From contig NC_135016.1 in the NCBI RefSeq assembly GCF_051020955.1, positions 14,552,501 through 14,616,500 on the forward strand: 64,000 bases of DNA, read 5' to 3'. Shown here piece by piece: positions 1 through 13,199 of the stretch. Within the stretch, counting starts at the first letter, position 1. Each line of letters opens with the position of its first letter. Source of the stretch: Megalopta genalis. Lineage: Eukaryota > Arthropoda > Insecta > Hymenoptera > Halictidae. The notes under the pieces were generated by a model. The model was given only the letters and a program-made list of their open reading frames with translations. It made no database searches and had not been told where the DNA came from. A program made the position numbers and the translations under genes.

Positions 1-703
1 GTTCTGAAAGAGGAGGGAAGCTTCCCTTAAAAATATATGACTAACGATAATTAAGCTATGAGGTTGAACGTCGCTGATAATGGAAACATTAAATATTTAA
101 ATATAATGTAATTTCGTGAATCTTTAAAGCTAAGCTTGATTATACTGCGTTGGAAGGTTATTCGACTGCCGTGAAAGAAATTTTACTTCGAAGTACTTAC
201 ATCAATAATTACAAATAGAATTCTGTCTTTTAAATGCAATATAAACTTTTTAATATACTATAAACTACATATATAATATAATATTATAACAATATGTTTC
301 GAATATAAACTATATACGAGCAACAAGAATGCGAATACAATATTTGAAAATTGTTCGCTGGAGAATTTTGTACCCCTTTTTTTTTCATACATCACCAATT
401 TATGAATTCTGTGAGTTGAAACAGAATTATCGTTGTATGTCGAATCCAGTATCGAGTCCCGTAAATAGACCGTCCGTTCAATGTAGCCAAATTACAAAAT
501 TGAACGGCAATATTTGTCGAAAAAATTTAGCCAACTTTTTTCTCTTGGATTATTCAGTCCTTAATTCGTCTTGTTTCAGTAGTCACGTAGAACGATAGTT
601 TCTCGCTTTAGAGTTCTACATATACATATACATATGTATATCATATACAGACTATTCTACAGCGTATGGCATATCAAAAATTAAAAGTACCAGAATTTAT
701 TGC

Positions 704-803
704 AAAAAAGTCGAGTCACGAAGTTTGAATAATAGTATCTTCTCTTCTCAAATTATCCATTTTTGTTTACAATCTGAAGGACAATTGGGGAGAATTTACT
801 GTA
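704..803. mobile_element. CAGTAAATTCTCCC-family MITE, half copy
   Basis: Only the right half is recognisable: GTATCTTCTCTTCTCAAATT, then GGACAATTGGGGAGAATTTA. Similar half copies lie at 6600-6734, 40725-40829 and 54640-54692. Confidence 0.5.
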
Positions 804-1599
804 CATACACATAACAACATTAATCGATCATCATTGTTCATTTATATTTACTAAAATACGCCATATTATGCGTACAACGTCAGTCTTCGAGGATTAAATC
901 ATTCGAAAAATCGAGCGCATTTTCATGTGAAAATACTTTCTCTAGTTCAGCGGTTCACGTGTTAACCCTGTAACCCCAGAAGATAGGACATGGAAATAAA
1001 TGGAAGATTATGAATGTATGAAATGATCTATGGAAGCTAATATATTTTTTTATTCAGTAATTTAGCTATCTATATTTTTTAATTATAATTAATATAGTTG
1101 TACAATAAGTATGAATTTTCTTTCTCCTGTCAGAATTTGTTAACCACGAAGAAATTGTAATCAACGTATGTATGTAGCTGTGATAGAAAAGATTCTTCTA
1201 CTGATTTCGATAATAATTATTAAGAAAATATTATTGTCTTAAAAAATTGTTACAAAATTGTGTATTTTTGCCAATTTTTAAGTTATTTAAATGCAGTTTT
1301 TAAGTAATAAAATCCACTTACAGCATTAACGGAACTTCTGGTAACAATATTGTAAATAAGGAATAAAAGGAAATTGCAGCGTTGGTGTTCAAAGTTCCGT
1401 TCCGGTGATTTTTATTTGAAAAACGAGTCGCGAGGTAAACCAGACAGGGTTGTGGGATACTCGACACTTTGAAAGAACTTGGAGAGAGTAAACATCAAGA
1501 GATCCTGCTTCAACACTGTTTCCACTTATCTTTTGTATTTGTTCATTTTTACATTTTATAATGATTATACGAAATGTTGAAAAGTCGATGTAGGAGATG

Positions 1600-2470
1600 T
1601 GAAAGATTTGAAAGGGGTATTCTGGCCCTTTGGTGAAAATAAAGTTGAATTAAGATTTTAAAAGGTATCTTTTAACCTCTTTTGTAGAAATGGTATGAAA
1701 TTAAAATTCGGAAAGGTATCTTTTGACTCCTTTGGTAAAACTAGAGATAAATTAAGATTGTAAATGGTGTCTTTTGAACTTTTTTGTAAAAATGGTAATA
1801 AATTAAAATTTTAAAAGATGTCTTTTGACACCTTTGATGAAACTAGAGATAAATTAAGATTGTAAAGGGTGTCTTTTGAACTTTTTTGTAAAAATGGTAA
1901 TAAATTAAAATTTTAAAAGATGTCTTTTGACACCTTTGGTGAAACTAGAGATAAATTAAGATTGTAAAGGATGTCTTTTGTGACTTCTTTTGTAAAAATG
2001 GTATCAAATTAAAATTCGAAAATATGTCTTTTGACTCCTGTGGTAAAACTAGAAATAAATCAAGATTTTAAAGGGTGACTTTTGACTTCTTTTGTAAAAA
2101 TGGTATCAAATAAAAATTTGAAAAAATGTTTTTTGACCCCTTTGGTAAAACCTGAGATAAATTAAGATTTTAGAGGGTGTCTTTTGACCTTTTTTTGTAA
2201 AAATAGTATCCAATTAAAATTTAAAAGGATGTCCTTTGACACCTTTGGTAAAACTAGAGATAAATTAAGATTGTAAAGTGTGTCTTTTGATCTCTTCCAT
2301 AAAAATGTCTCAAATTAAAATTTGGAATGGTTGCTTTTAGCTGCCTCGGTAGAAGTAGCGAAAAATTAAAATTTGAAAGATGCCTTCTGACCTCATTGGT
2401 CGAAACAGAGTTAAATTCAGGTTTTAAAAAGTGTCTTTTGTCATCCCTTTGGAAAAATGCTGCTATAAAT
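1600..2470. repeat. Dimeric tandem array, about 51-bp monomers
   Basis: About 17 diverged monomers of roughly 51 bp. Two types alternate: one with TTTTTTGTAAAAATGGTA and one with CACCTTTGGTGAAACTAGAG. Both share TGTCTTTTGA and an AAATTAAGATT-like segment. The alternation gives a higher-order period of about 103 bp. Short minus-strand open frames here are by-products. Confidence 0.85.
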
Positions 2471-2669
2471 AAATAATCATTCAACAGTGCTGTGCGTCAC
2501 GATTCTACAACTGGCAAGATGAAAAAGATCTATAAACGGTTACCTCAGTTATTTTGCGAAAAAATCTAACATGTCCTGGACACCAACCGAAAATAATAGG
2601 TTGCTCGATATTGAGTTTAACGTTCAGCTGACTTATACCATTCAATATACATAGAACGATCTTGCACAC

Positions 2670-3130
2670 GTTGGTCGTTCCGAAACACCCTTTAGAACGT
2701 TTCGAGGCGGGTCGGCCGGGCAAAAACGTTCGCTGACGTGTACGCAAACTATAACCGAGTTACGCAGCCTGCATTTTTCCATCAGCTGCCTCGCGCTGAT
2801 CAAAGTGCTGCGCGCCCGTATAAAACGGCAACGATACGCGAACTATAAAATGTTATTTACGGAATGAGTTATCCGGAAAAGTTTAAATCAAAACTTATGA
2901 AAGGTTTTACTTCTATTTCGTTACGCGCCAGCGCTTTTCATCCGCCGCCATTTTCGCCTGCGTTACGACGCGCACACGTAGCCCTCTGACACGAACGATG
3001 AAATAAAAATGATCGAGTGATTACACACGACGCGCTTCGAACCCGACTCTCGCGTTTCATTTCTTTTTCAGACTGTTCGTTTTTCTACGAGGGATCGCGA
3101 ATTTCTGTCACTTTGTTCCCGTTTCACCAG
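2670..3130. other. GC-richer unique segment, function unknown
   Basis: CpG-containing sequence (GGCGGGTCGGCCGGGC, GCGCGCCCGTATAAAACGG) in an AT-rich setting. TATAAAACGG near 2819 could be a promoter TATA box, but no coding frame follows. From 1 to 1590 and from 3130 to 4360 I see only AT-rich sequence and short repeats. Confidence 0.3.
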
Positions 3131-4364
3131 TCGAACGAGCTTATCGCTACTTCTCCTCTTTTTCTCTTTTTTTAGTGTTAGTCAGTGAATCGCGGAAGTT
3201 TGCGCAGGTGAAATATGCTGCGGACATGCGAGGTATTTATGTAACAAATACAGAAAAAAATACGCACTTGAAGCGAGAGGAAGAGAAAAGTCACGAAATT
3301 GTATTTAATTAACAATTCGACCGCGTCGCCAAAAAATTTACAAAATTTCGTGAAATTGAAGTATTTTATTAACCGCTTAACTGTTTTTATTAACCGACCT
3401 CCTGGAAAATTGTGTACCTGAAATGTGACGCAAAAAGTAAGCGATGACGGTACATCGTTTTTTCATAATAACTTTATATTTTTTTATTTGTTCGTATTAT
3501 TTCGTCTTGGCCTTCACTGAAAATGCAATTTAAAAACAGCAGATATTTATGCACGACGAGTATACACGTTATAACTGAAAGTAATGCCAGTTCTTCGTAA
3601 CGACTATACTCGTCAAAAATAGTTAATTGGTTAAATTAAAATTGAAAAGTTGAACTGCACGATATGAATTACTTTTTCAATATCCTTTAATTTTGTAGAT
3701 CCTAATAAAATTAAGAAGATATAATAATAATTGTTATTATTAATGCCTATGTATCGAGCTTGCATTCATGAAATTCGAACTTGTTTACAATGATTGGGAT
3801 TCTGCTCCGTACCGGCAAGCATTGTTGACTGTAGAATTAACTCTTGCTAATGAAGCATTTAAATTGTAATCATCAGAATTGTAAACACCTATTAAGACAA
3901 ATTATTTAATTTCTGGAAAGTCCAAGTCCAGTATTCCAAGGCTTACTTTTATTTTTGTGATAAAATTTAAACTAGTTTATACGTTTAGCTAGACATTGCT
4001 CTTTGAATTTTGAGATTCCTGGTTGGGTCAGCAATTTGAGCCATGACACCTGGTGAAGGACTTACTTTGCTCGCTGACGAAATTAATTGTCAATCGTTGA
4101 TGGATAGAGTTTATTAACACAATTAATGATTGTTTATTTTTAATGGAGTTGAAAGGATATTTTGATGTAATTCCGTTGAGAATTGTCTTTGTCATGTTTA
4201 TTATCTTATTATATTTTTGTTTTTTGGGAAGAATTGAAAGAAATTTAATCATTAATGGCGATTAACGATTGACAGTAACATTTCAATTGTTATTTGCGAT
4301 TAACGATTGACAGTAATATATTTCAATTGTTAATTGTGATTAACGATTAACAGTAATATTTCAG

Positions 4365-4563
4365 TAGACTGCGGATCATTATGCAAAATAAAAATTGTTC
4401 AAGTTAATTGTAAGAAACATAAGTTCAATGAAAATGTCTCCCTTCTTTTAATAATTTTAGTAAGACGAAAATAATGTAACAATATCTTCAAATTTTTCTA
4501 ATGACCTTACAATTCTGTATTTGACCTATTCATTTTTGTCACAGATGCATAAAATTCTCGGTA
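4365..4563. mobile_element. TAGACTGCGGAT-family MITE, decayed copy
   Basis: The left end TAGACTGCGGATCATTATGC is well kept; the right end ATGCATAAAATTCTCGGTA is degraded. The interior shares AAAATTGTTCAAGTTAATTG and a TTTTAATAATTTTAGTAAG stretch with other copies. Confidence 0.6.
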
Positions 4564-4644
4564 AAATTCTTTTACAAGACATATATGTATACAGAGCATA
4601 TTCATTAATAATAATAGTGATAAAATTAGTGTGCTACTACTTAA

Positions 4645-5145
4645 TAGTGCTAAATTCATTGTCGCATCGCTGAATGTCATATTTTGAAAATTTCCATCAG
4701 GTAAGTTAACTTTGAATTAATAACGCTTGCATAGCTAGCTACTCGAACTGAAATTTTTTCGCACAGAAAAAAGTGTCTTGAGGATCATGAAGCCATTTGT
4801 CAACGACACAATTGAAATTGACGTTATTCTTCCGAAACAAGGTTTGTTAGTGCGACAAGTAGCTAAAGAAATTCGAATTCACTACTCCAATGTAAGTCGA
4901 GTTTTTGGAAAGAAGTTAAATTACTATTTCAAGTAAACACAGTCGAGAGAAATAGACTTTGCAAATATTTGTATTTCTTATCAGGGAAGCTAAAAAATTA
5001 CAAAAATTTTGTAACTTCGCACACAACTAACGAAGATCCCCAGTAACACAAAATCATTTCTTACTGGTGCCAAATTCCATCTTAAGGGGGTGGTATCAAC
5101 TCCCAAAGTTTTTGCATTTTTTATTTTTATTTCGCATAATAAGAT
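4645..5145 (+). mobile_element. Tc1-like transposon remnant, copy 1
   Basis: From ATG at 4787 the frame reads MKPFVNDTIEIDVILPKQG, then LLVRQVAKEIRIHYSNVSRV. This is a helix-turn-helix of the kind at the N-terminus of Tc1/mariner transposases (the QG.S.RQ.A...G.S...VSR pattern). No catalytic domain follows. The 3' part (GCCAAATTCCATCTTAAGGG) is shared with the copy at 11672. Ends are estimated from alignment of the two copies. Confidence 0.6.
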
Positions 5146-5235
5146 TGACATATTTCAATTCAATGAAACTAAATTTAAAACAAGACTTTATGAACTGTTT
5201 ACTTGATTCACTGAGATTCCGCTATCCGTTATAAG

Positions 5236-5408
5236 TAGACCGCGGATATTATGCATTTATAATAACAATGTCTAGATAAAAGAACAAAGAAATCGTCTAT
5301 TTTCACTTCTCATCAAAATTATTAAAAGAAGGAGCACATTTCTATTTAATTTCTGTTTCTTACAATCGAGTTAGCAATCTTTTATTTTGCGTAAAGATCC
5401 GCAGACTA
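5236..5408. mobile_element. TAGACTGCGGAT-family MITE (173 bp)
   Basis: Ends TAGACCGCGGATATTATGCA and AAAGATCCGCAGACTA form an inverted pair. The interior is AT-rich and non-coding. Confidence 0.65.
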
Positions 5409-5559
5409 ATTATTACTTTTACAGGACAATTTACAATTATTACTTCTTACATTCATAAATAATAATAGTGATAAAATTGACATATATCAATTAAATGTAA
5501 CTAGATTGAGAACAGGACTTTACAAACTGTTTACTTGATTCACTGGCACTCCGCCGTTC

Positions 5560-6480
5560 ATCATAAGTTATGCTTTCCCTTTTGTTGTTGTAAACATGGC
5601 TGTTTACTCGTGTATATATATAAATAAATAAATAAACTGCGATTAACGATTAAAAGTAGTAATTCGATCGTTAATTTCTTGCCCAACTTTGATCTCGGTT
5701 GGTTAACAAAAAGCAGAAAAAGGTCAGGAAAAGAAGCGAATGGTCGTCTGTGAAATTGCATTGCTTGCCTAATTTTTTTTCGGCACGTGGCCGCAACACC
5801 GGGCGCGGCTGCACCCTTTATCCCGAGGAAGCGGAAACGGAACTGGATGAAGCCAGCGCCGGCGACTCGAAGGTAACGAGGTTTTCCTCGGTTGGTTAAT
5901 TTGCCGCGGATTGGATCGCGCGAAAACACGCGCACTAACGTGGTTTTCGACGAGCTCTCAACCCCTCCGGCCTCGCCCCGCTCGCCCCTCTATCCGGCGA
6001 CCATCCCCGCCGCGCCATGCCGCGCCGGTGTCACCGATATTCTGCACTTTGATCATCGCGAATCGCCGATCATATACCCGATGCTAAAATGTCGCTCGAG
6101 TAACGCGATTATCGCAATCGACTCGACCGGCCTTTTTTTTTTTAATACATCCATACGCGAAACCCTGTAGGTTCGTTCGTTCGCGAAACCTGGTCCTGTC
6201 ATCGGTGCTCAGTTCGTTACGTTCTGATGGCCGTTTCGCCGGCGTATAGTGAGAGACTGAAAAAGGACTCTTTCTCTCCCTCTCCCTCTCTCTCCCTTCG
6301 CGTTTCTCTTTCTCTATCCTTCTTTCGCCCACTGCGGTTAAGCTTTCAGCGTGCGGTTCGCTTTTTAATCGAGTCTTCCGAGATTCGTTTTCGTGTTTCG
6401 ATTAACGGAAGCTTTGACGGCGCCGACGAAATCTTCGCGAGATCTACCAGCGTCTATTGTTCTCACGCGTAACCCTTAGC
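5560..6480. other. GC- and CpG-rich island
   Basis: Several overlapping open frames exist on both strands but none shows a known domain; they reflect high GC and few stops. The stretch includes a (CT)n run at 6270-6320. A regulatory role is possible but only composition supports it. Confidence 0.35.
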
Positions 6481-6599
6481 TGTTTTCAACAGTTTTTATC
6501 AGCTTTTTACCACTTAGCTGTTTGTGACAGTAAAATTGTCGTTGTTGTAAAACTGTTTTGTACAATAATTTTTCTTTAATTCGCGCTCAGATTACGCAC

Positions 6600-6734
6600 C
6601 AAATTTTTATAGTTACCGATTCTCAACAACTACAAAAACGAGCCGCAAGGCTCGAATAATCGTATCTCCTCTTCCGAAATTGTCCATTATTGTGCGCAAT
6701 CTGAGTGAGCGCAAATTAGGGAGAAATTACTGTA
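6600..6734. mobile_element. CAGTAAATTCTCCC-family MITE, half copy
   Basis: Reads ACGAGCCGCAAGGCTCGAAT, ATCGTATCTCCTCTTCC and TTAGGGAGAAATTACTGTA, the right arm of the family. It directly follows a GC-rich block. No left arm is seen. Confidence 0.5.
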
Positions 6735-7703
6735 CTCGTCGCGAAGACATGGCAATATTTTGCGTTACGAGTATACTCGTCGTGCGTAAAAATTTGCTGT
6801 TTAAATTGCAAGTTTCGTAAAGAGTACAATATGTTTGTAAATTGTAAGATGTTCGAAATATTCGGAGACGAAGACGAAGTAAAGCAAAGAAATAAAAAAT
6901 TATAAATGATTATTGGCATACCGGACTTGGACTTTCCAGAGATTTTATAGTTTTTCTTAATAATTTTCCGTATACAATCTGACAACTTTTGTTTCTTGAT
7001 GAAAGATATAGAGATTTTGATAACAGAAGAATTCACTTTTGTTTCGATTTAGAAGACATGGATAACATTCATATTTAATTAGATTACGTATGAAATTTAC
7101 ATCGGGAGTCTATTATAACGGAAGGGGTTAATTCTATAGTTAACAGCGTTTGGAGGAGCATTGCAAGAAAATGTTTGCATGCATTGCCGAATGTTCAAAA
7201 TCTGAGTACCTGCTTAAGTCTTGCGCTTAATTATTAATTTTCGGCAATTAAATTAAGTAAATTTCCGAACAAAGTACAGAATCATCAATTGTACAGTTGT
7301 GACTTGAAAACCTAGAAATTTTATCGAAGCCAAATGTTCCTTTCAATTCCGAACATTTTATAAACAAAACAGAAGAAAATGACTGCACTTACTTATTGTT
7401 TGAACCGAAACGCTTAACATCCGTCGCTTTTTGCTGACCTTTTCGACCTAAAGACGAAATTTGTTTAAAAGGTCTAACTCTAAAATGTAATAAAATGTTC
7501 AATTTTGTAAATAATCAAGATCACTGTGTTATTTTAATTCGGACCAAACAAAACTTATACTAAATGAGAAGATTCCTCATATTTTAGTTTTAAAAATCCG
7601 AGATCTTGTCAACAGTCAACACAATGTTTATAAAACGTTCTGAATAAAACAGAATATAGCATGCACTTGGCATGTGTCAAGACCCAATGCTAAATGCGTA
7701 ATG

Positions 7704-7914
7704 CAGTAAATTCTCCCTAATTTTCCTTCAGCTTATAAAAAAAGTGGACAATTTGGGAAGAGGCGATATGATTATTCGAGTCTTGCACTTCGTTTTTATG
7801 TTGATAATCGGCAACTATAAGAATGAGCCGCGGGGCTCGAATAATCGTATTTCCTCTTTAAAAATTGTCCATTTTTGTTTTCAAATTGAATGAAAATTGG
7901 GATGAATTCACTGT
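7704..7914. mobile_element. CAGTAAATTCTCCC-family MITE, complete copy
   Basis: Ends GCAGTAAATTCTCCCTAATT and GGGATGAATTCACTGT are inverted. Inner arms GACAATTTGGGAAGAGG and CCTCTTTAAAAATTGTCC also pair, as do GAGTCTTGCACTTCG and GCCGCGGGGCTCGAATAATC loosely. Non-coding; about 211 bp. Confidence 0.7.
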
Positions 7915-7981
7915 AATTTTATAAGAACAGATCTCTACACGCTGCTGTCTGAAAAATGGCATTTAAAATCGAAACATCACC

Positions 7982-8443
7982 TTAACCTCTTGCACCACGA
8001 TTTTGTACACAGCTACGTTAACTAGTACTTCTTTTTCTTAATAATTCCCTTAATAAAATGAGACATTCTTTATTCTTTCTATGTCTCAGTTTATTTTGGT
8101 TCCCAATTTTTCATATGAGTGCAATCAAATTTTCTTTCGATTTAGAACAAGTTAATAACGAAAAATAAATTCGTATTTTGAAGCTTATGTACGAAATCCT
8201 TGTTACTGTTAGATCTTCCTGGCGAAATAAAAATGTTCCAAAATGATTGCGAGGAACAGCAATGAAATAAAAATGAATTGTTTCCTTAAATAACTTTGAT
8301 TAAATTAAATGATCGCAGTTGAAAATAAATTAATAGCGCTATTAAAGTGTTCTTTTGTCCTCACAATTTGATATTTCCACTGCTTATTTTCCGGATACAA
8401 ATGCACCAAATCTGCGGTCTAGTTATGTAGTGCAAGGGGTTAA
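7982..8443. mobile_element. TTAA-flanked MITE (462 bp)
   Basis: TTAA at 7982 and 8440, with imperfect inverted ends CCTCTTGCACCAC and GTAGTGCAAGGGG. The interior is AT-rich and non-coding, and includes a MITE-like TCTGCGGTCTAGTTAT end near the right border. Confidence 0.5.
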
Positions 8444-8454
8444 ATATCGTGGAT

Positions 8455-9050
8455 CAAAACTACCCGGCAACGGCAGCCCGGGGAAGCGAATTCGCGAGGA
8501 AACAAAATCGCCTGTCACTTACCAGAGTGTTGCATTCCACGGCGATCAGGAAATTGTAACTAAACGGTTTTGTGAAAGTTCAGGTAACGTGCAGACGCGT
8601 AATTCAGAGGGCTGATGTCGTATATTTTTCTAAAGCGAAGGGCGCAGTTTCGCCGGACAAAAGGACGAGGGTGTAGAAGACGAAGAAGGCGTGGAAGGCG
8701 GCTGAGGCTGAGGGAACGACCGCTGGATCTCCTGTATAACGCCTTATAAAGAGTAAAGCCCCGGTAGGAGCGCTAGGCCGCCAGAGAATTTATCGCGGTT
8801 GTCTGGAGGAGCTAAGGGGATCAGGAGCGGCAATGATTTTCAATTTTCAAATCCACTTCGCTGCTGTTCTCCTTCGTTCTTCTTTCCATCGGGATATCCG
8901 ATCGACGTCCGCCTGTACAGGCTGTTCCTACGTTCCCACAGCATACCGTGCCCCGACCAGTAATTCGTTTTTCAAATTCTCCGGCCCCATAAATCCAGCT
9001 AGCGTAGATGTCCCAATTACTGTCAGCTGTGAAGCTCTGATCGCGTAACA
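8455..9050. other. GC-rich segment, no recognised gene
   Basis: Higher GC and a purine-rich stretch at about 8620-8830. The two short opposing frames at 8821-9051 carry no known motif. From 9050 to 11300 the sequence is AT-rich with no gene seen. Confidence 0.3.
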
Positions 9051-11329
9051 TTAGTTAATTACTTCAGAAGATCTTTAACCTGGAAATCATTCCAATTCGC
9101 AACATAATGATGCTTAAAATTTGCTTTGTTAAAGCAAGCTTTCTATATAATAAATATTACATATCAATTAATAATTAATTCAAAATGTATAAGGAATGGC
9201 TATGTCCCTGTATCTGTCATATCTAAAAAATCGTCGTGTCTGTAGAACTGCCGCAAACGCGACTTAATAACTGTCAGACGAACGAAGACAAGAAGTGAAT
9301 AATTGTGTATAAATAAACAATGCTACGTATGTGCAGTATACAATAATTGCACGATTTCAATGAAACAAACAAATTCTAAAGACAGATTTTAGAGACAGGT
9401 TTCATTTTTTTAAAGCTATTTAAGACATAATGCACTCGTTATGTTTGAATATGAATTATTTTCAAAAATTAAATCTAGTTTGACCATTTTCCTTTTTTTA
9501 CCGAGACACGATGGCCACCTTCAATTTTTTTTTTAATTGATCTCACAATACTTTCTCCTGAATTTCGATGGTGTATCGTATGCTGTATTTTTAAATGGGT
9601 AATTTATTTTGTGATTTAAACTAATTATTTAAATTGTAATGTCAAAATAAAGTCTATTACAATTTTATTCATGTAATATTAAATTAATGTTATTTTGATA
9701 TTTTTATTACAGGAACAAAATAGTGTATTTATATATCTCGCGATACAATTATATTGTCAATTAAATAATTTTTTATATATTTTGCGAAATTAGTTATACT
9801 AGAGTGTCAATTAATCCAGTCACGATTCATCAAATCGTTGATAAAAAGTGTTGCATCATTACGAAGGAAAAGTAGTCCGAAAAAGTGAATTGTATTTTTC
9901 TAATTCAATTTTCGTGCACTAAAAATTCAGAGGATGCTCTCTTTCCATCTTTTATCGTACCGAATCTTTCGTTTTATATTTCTATTTTGGATAGTTTTTT
10001 TATACATTTTTCGTAGCTTTGACAAATTATGCTCGAATTCTTAATAAATGTAGCACTTCAATCGAAACCTATTTGTTTCGTCAAAGGTGGTCCAGAAATG
10101 AAGAATAACAATCAATTTTTAATCAACATCGTAAATGTTCGTGTTTCACGCTTCTTTTCTATATTCACACAAGATTTAATAAACATATAAACTCACTCAT
10201 TCATAAAATATTACTTAAGATAAATAATTTGATACACGTTGTTGCTCCGTTAATTAATCATTCTGCGGACTTCCGAAGTTTCGAAAGTACTTTTGAAAAT
10301 TATGTTTAAATAACAGGTAATTAAAGGGGTGATTTAACTTCGTTGCAACCAAAATTATTTAACGCTCACGCGGCTACACTTTTATTCGCGTGAAACGTGC
10401 TTGCAAACATCGTTCCGTTGCAGTAATAATGTATGTACTTCTCCATTTCAAGCAAAAATTGTTCACCCCCGCCAGTGATTTGTTTATAATTTTATAATCG
10501 CGTTCCCGATGCGAAGCAATAGTGCTTTATTTATCGAAGTTACAGCAGCCTTTTAATCGCAGCGAATCTTATCCGGAAATATCGTTAAGCGAATTCAATT
10601 AATCGTAACGGAGCACGTAATTTCGCGCTGTTCAACGAGGAAATTTGCTGGGAAACTATCCTGCAAAATAAATGTTGCATTCTCTTCGGGCGCCGGATCC
10701 GCTTGTTTTCTTTTGTCGAGCGCGAACCCGCTATAAAGTACCCTCATTTCCCTCCACAAAGTGATTCAATTACAACGTCACTCCCTTTCTAGCTGTAATA
10801 CCACTTTACAGAAAATCGCAATTCATAATTCAAGGAGAAATTACCGATCGATTTTGTCGGGAAATGATCCAGCTGTATAAGAGCTTCGTTTGTGAAATAA
10901 TAATATTGTAGCACCCTTTGAGTGATTGTTTTCTCGATGATAGTATGTAGAATTTCAAGAAAATTGAATGGAGAGAATTGAATATTGACAAAAGAAAAGA
11001 GATTGTTGTCAAATTAAGAATTGTGTTTGTACTAAGAAGAAATGTAAAATAGGATTTTCTTCCGATTATTATAAATATTTGCGAACTTTTTATTACTGAA
11101 AGTTTATATAGTTGCTGACAAAAGTTAGGGAACGTAATAATCACTTGGATGCTATTGTATATTTTTTGTTGACTTCGGAGATACTTTGTTTAAAAATAAA
11201 AATAACGTAAAATGATTACATGATTCATGTTGGATTTATTTTCGATTAGGTTCGAGTATAATCTGTTATTTCTATTTTTCATCAGGATGCTTCAGAAGAT
11301 GGAATATATATAATAATTTATATATTCAA

Positions 11330-11360
11330 GTAATTATATTATATATATAATTATTATTTA

Positions 11361-11401
<41 letters not shown>
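11330..11401. repeat. (TA)n-rich microsatellite
   Basis: ATTATATTATATATATAATT followed by about 17 TA units. Confidence 0.9.
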
Positions 11402-11403
<2 letters not shown>

Positions 11404-11671
11404 CAAGTAATTATGATGTTTCTTAGATTCTATTAATAGATGTGAACGAAAATTAAATAGTTTACAAAAGATGAATCACTTTTGAAGGTGCAGCGAGCGA
11501 TCCAGTTTCAGGGAGAGAACAATGAAATCAGGATAAGAAATAGTATAGAATATATATTTATTGTTTTATTTCATTTGATTGCTATGATTTGTCAATTACT
11601 ATGGGATTTTTCAATGTTTGAACACTTTAGTTGCATTATTTCTAACGATATTGTCGTAAAGTAATTGTTTT

Positions 11672-12200
11672 GCTGCTAAATTCATTGTCATATCGCTGAA
11701 CACCGCATTTAAAAAATTTCCATCAGGTAAGTTAACTTTGAATTACGTTTCGATTGTATAGCAGGCTACTCAAATGGAAATTTTTTCGCACAGAAAAAAG
11801 TTTCTTCAGGATCATTCATGATCCTTCAGCCATTTGTCAATGATAAAATTGAAAGCGACGTTATTCTTTCGAAACATGGGTTGTTAGTGCGACAAATAGC
11901 TAAAGAAATTCGAATTCACTACATCAGTGCAAGTCGAGTTTGGAAAGCTAAATTACTATTTCAAGCGAAGCATATGTAACACTGTCGAGAGAAATAGAAT
12001 TTGCAAATATTTGTATTTCTTACAAGAGAAGCTATCGAACTGAAAGATTACAAAAATTTTGTAAGAATTTTGTGAGAATAAAATTTTGTAGATCTCCAGT
12101 AACACAAAATTATTTCTCGCTGGTGCCAAATTCCATCTTAAGGGGGTGGAATCAACCCCCAAAGTTTTCGCATTCTTTGTTTTTATTTCGCATAACTTTG
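11672..12200 (+). mobile_element. Tc1-like transposon remnant, copy 2
   Basis: Same element as the fragment at 4645, in the same orientation. The frame beginning near 11818 reads MILQPFVNDKIESDVIL, then LLVRQIAKEIRIHYISASRV. Differences from copy 1 include a duplicated GGATCATTCATGATCC stretch before the frame. Both copies keep flanks such as TTCCATCAGGTAAGTTAACT and TTCCATCTTAAGGGGGTGG, so both descend from the same deleted form. Confidence 0.58.
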
Positions 12201-12664
12201 TAAGATACTTCGTCAGATACTCGGGAAAAAGAATTCTTCAATTTCACATTTCGTTAGATCGTTCGAACTGAAAACTTGTCGATATGTAACAATCCTATCT
12301 ATCGCCTGAATTAAATTCATTTATTATTTATCTGAATGAATTAGAGAAACTGTTTATTGAAAAAAGTTGCACGGCGAGAATAATTTTCTGTGCAATAAGG
12401 TTGCAGAGCGTAAGAAACTGGACAATTTATCCTAGAAAAGTTTTGTCCTATTTCTTAGCATTACAAAATTATGCAAAAACGAAGAAACAAAAAATGCAAA
12501 GATCTTGACGTTTGAAAAAGAAAAGGAGTCTTATTGTTATTATCGTAAAAAAAGGATAATGATTAAATATATATATAAATAATAATTATATATAAATAAT
12601 ATAATTATCGTAAAAGGAGACTTATTGTTATTATCGTTGCTCACTTCGTAATCAATTTTCGCTG

Positions 12665-13132
12665 TTAACACATTGCGGACGGCTCAGGAGATATCTCGTT
12701 TTTAGCAAATTGAACGTTGCGGACGGGTCACGAGATATCTCGTTTTCATGTTTTTTTTATTTAATCGGCAACAAGCAACCAGCCGCAAATATTTCTGTTA
12801 CGTAACCATGGTAACGAAGCCTCCCGCATTCCTAAGTAATTTTAGCGAAACAAATGAATCATTCCAAGCATGTAGAAATGATCAGTCATTATAGCCACTC
12901 TAAATCAATATTCAAATTTGTATAATAAATAATAGTTAAAATGTAAAAAATCCTATATAATAAACAGATATATAAACTATGTATATATAGTATTATTTAA
13001 GAATACTAAATGCAAATTAGAAATGTGCGTATCCGCTTCCTGTTACTTGCCAAGCATGTTTTTGGAGCGTTCGAAAATGTGCGGTCTTTGAGGGCGTGTT
13101 GAACGCGCAGAGCCCCGTCCGCAATGTGTTAA
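12665..13132. mobile_element. TTAA-flanked MITE (468 bp)
   Basis: TTAA at both ends, with inverted termini CACATTGCGGACGG and CCGTCCGCAATGTG. A second internal copy of the TTGCGGACGG and GAGATATCTCG motif lies at about 12716. No coding sequence. TTAA duplication suggests mobilisation by a piggyBac-class transposase. Confidence 0.72.
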
Positions 13133-13199
13133 AATAGGAAGACATATAAAACTGCATAAAATGCTACATCTTCTTTTAAACGACCTGTTAATTTAAAAA

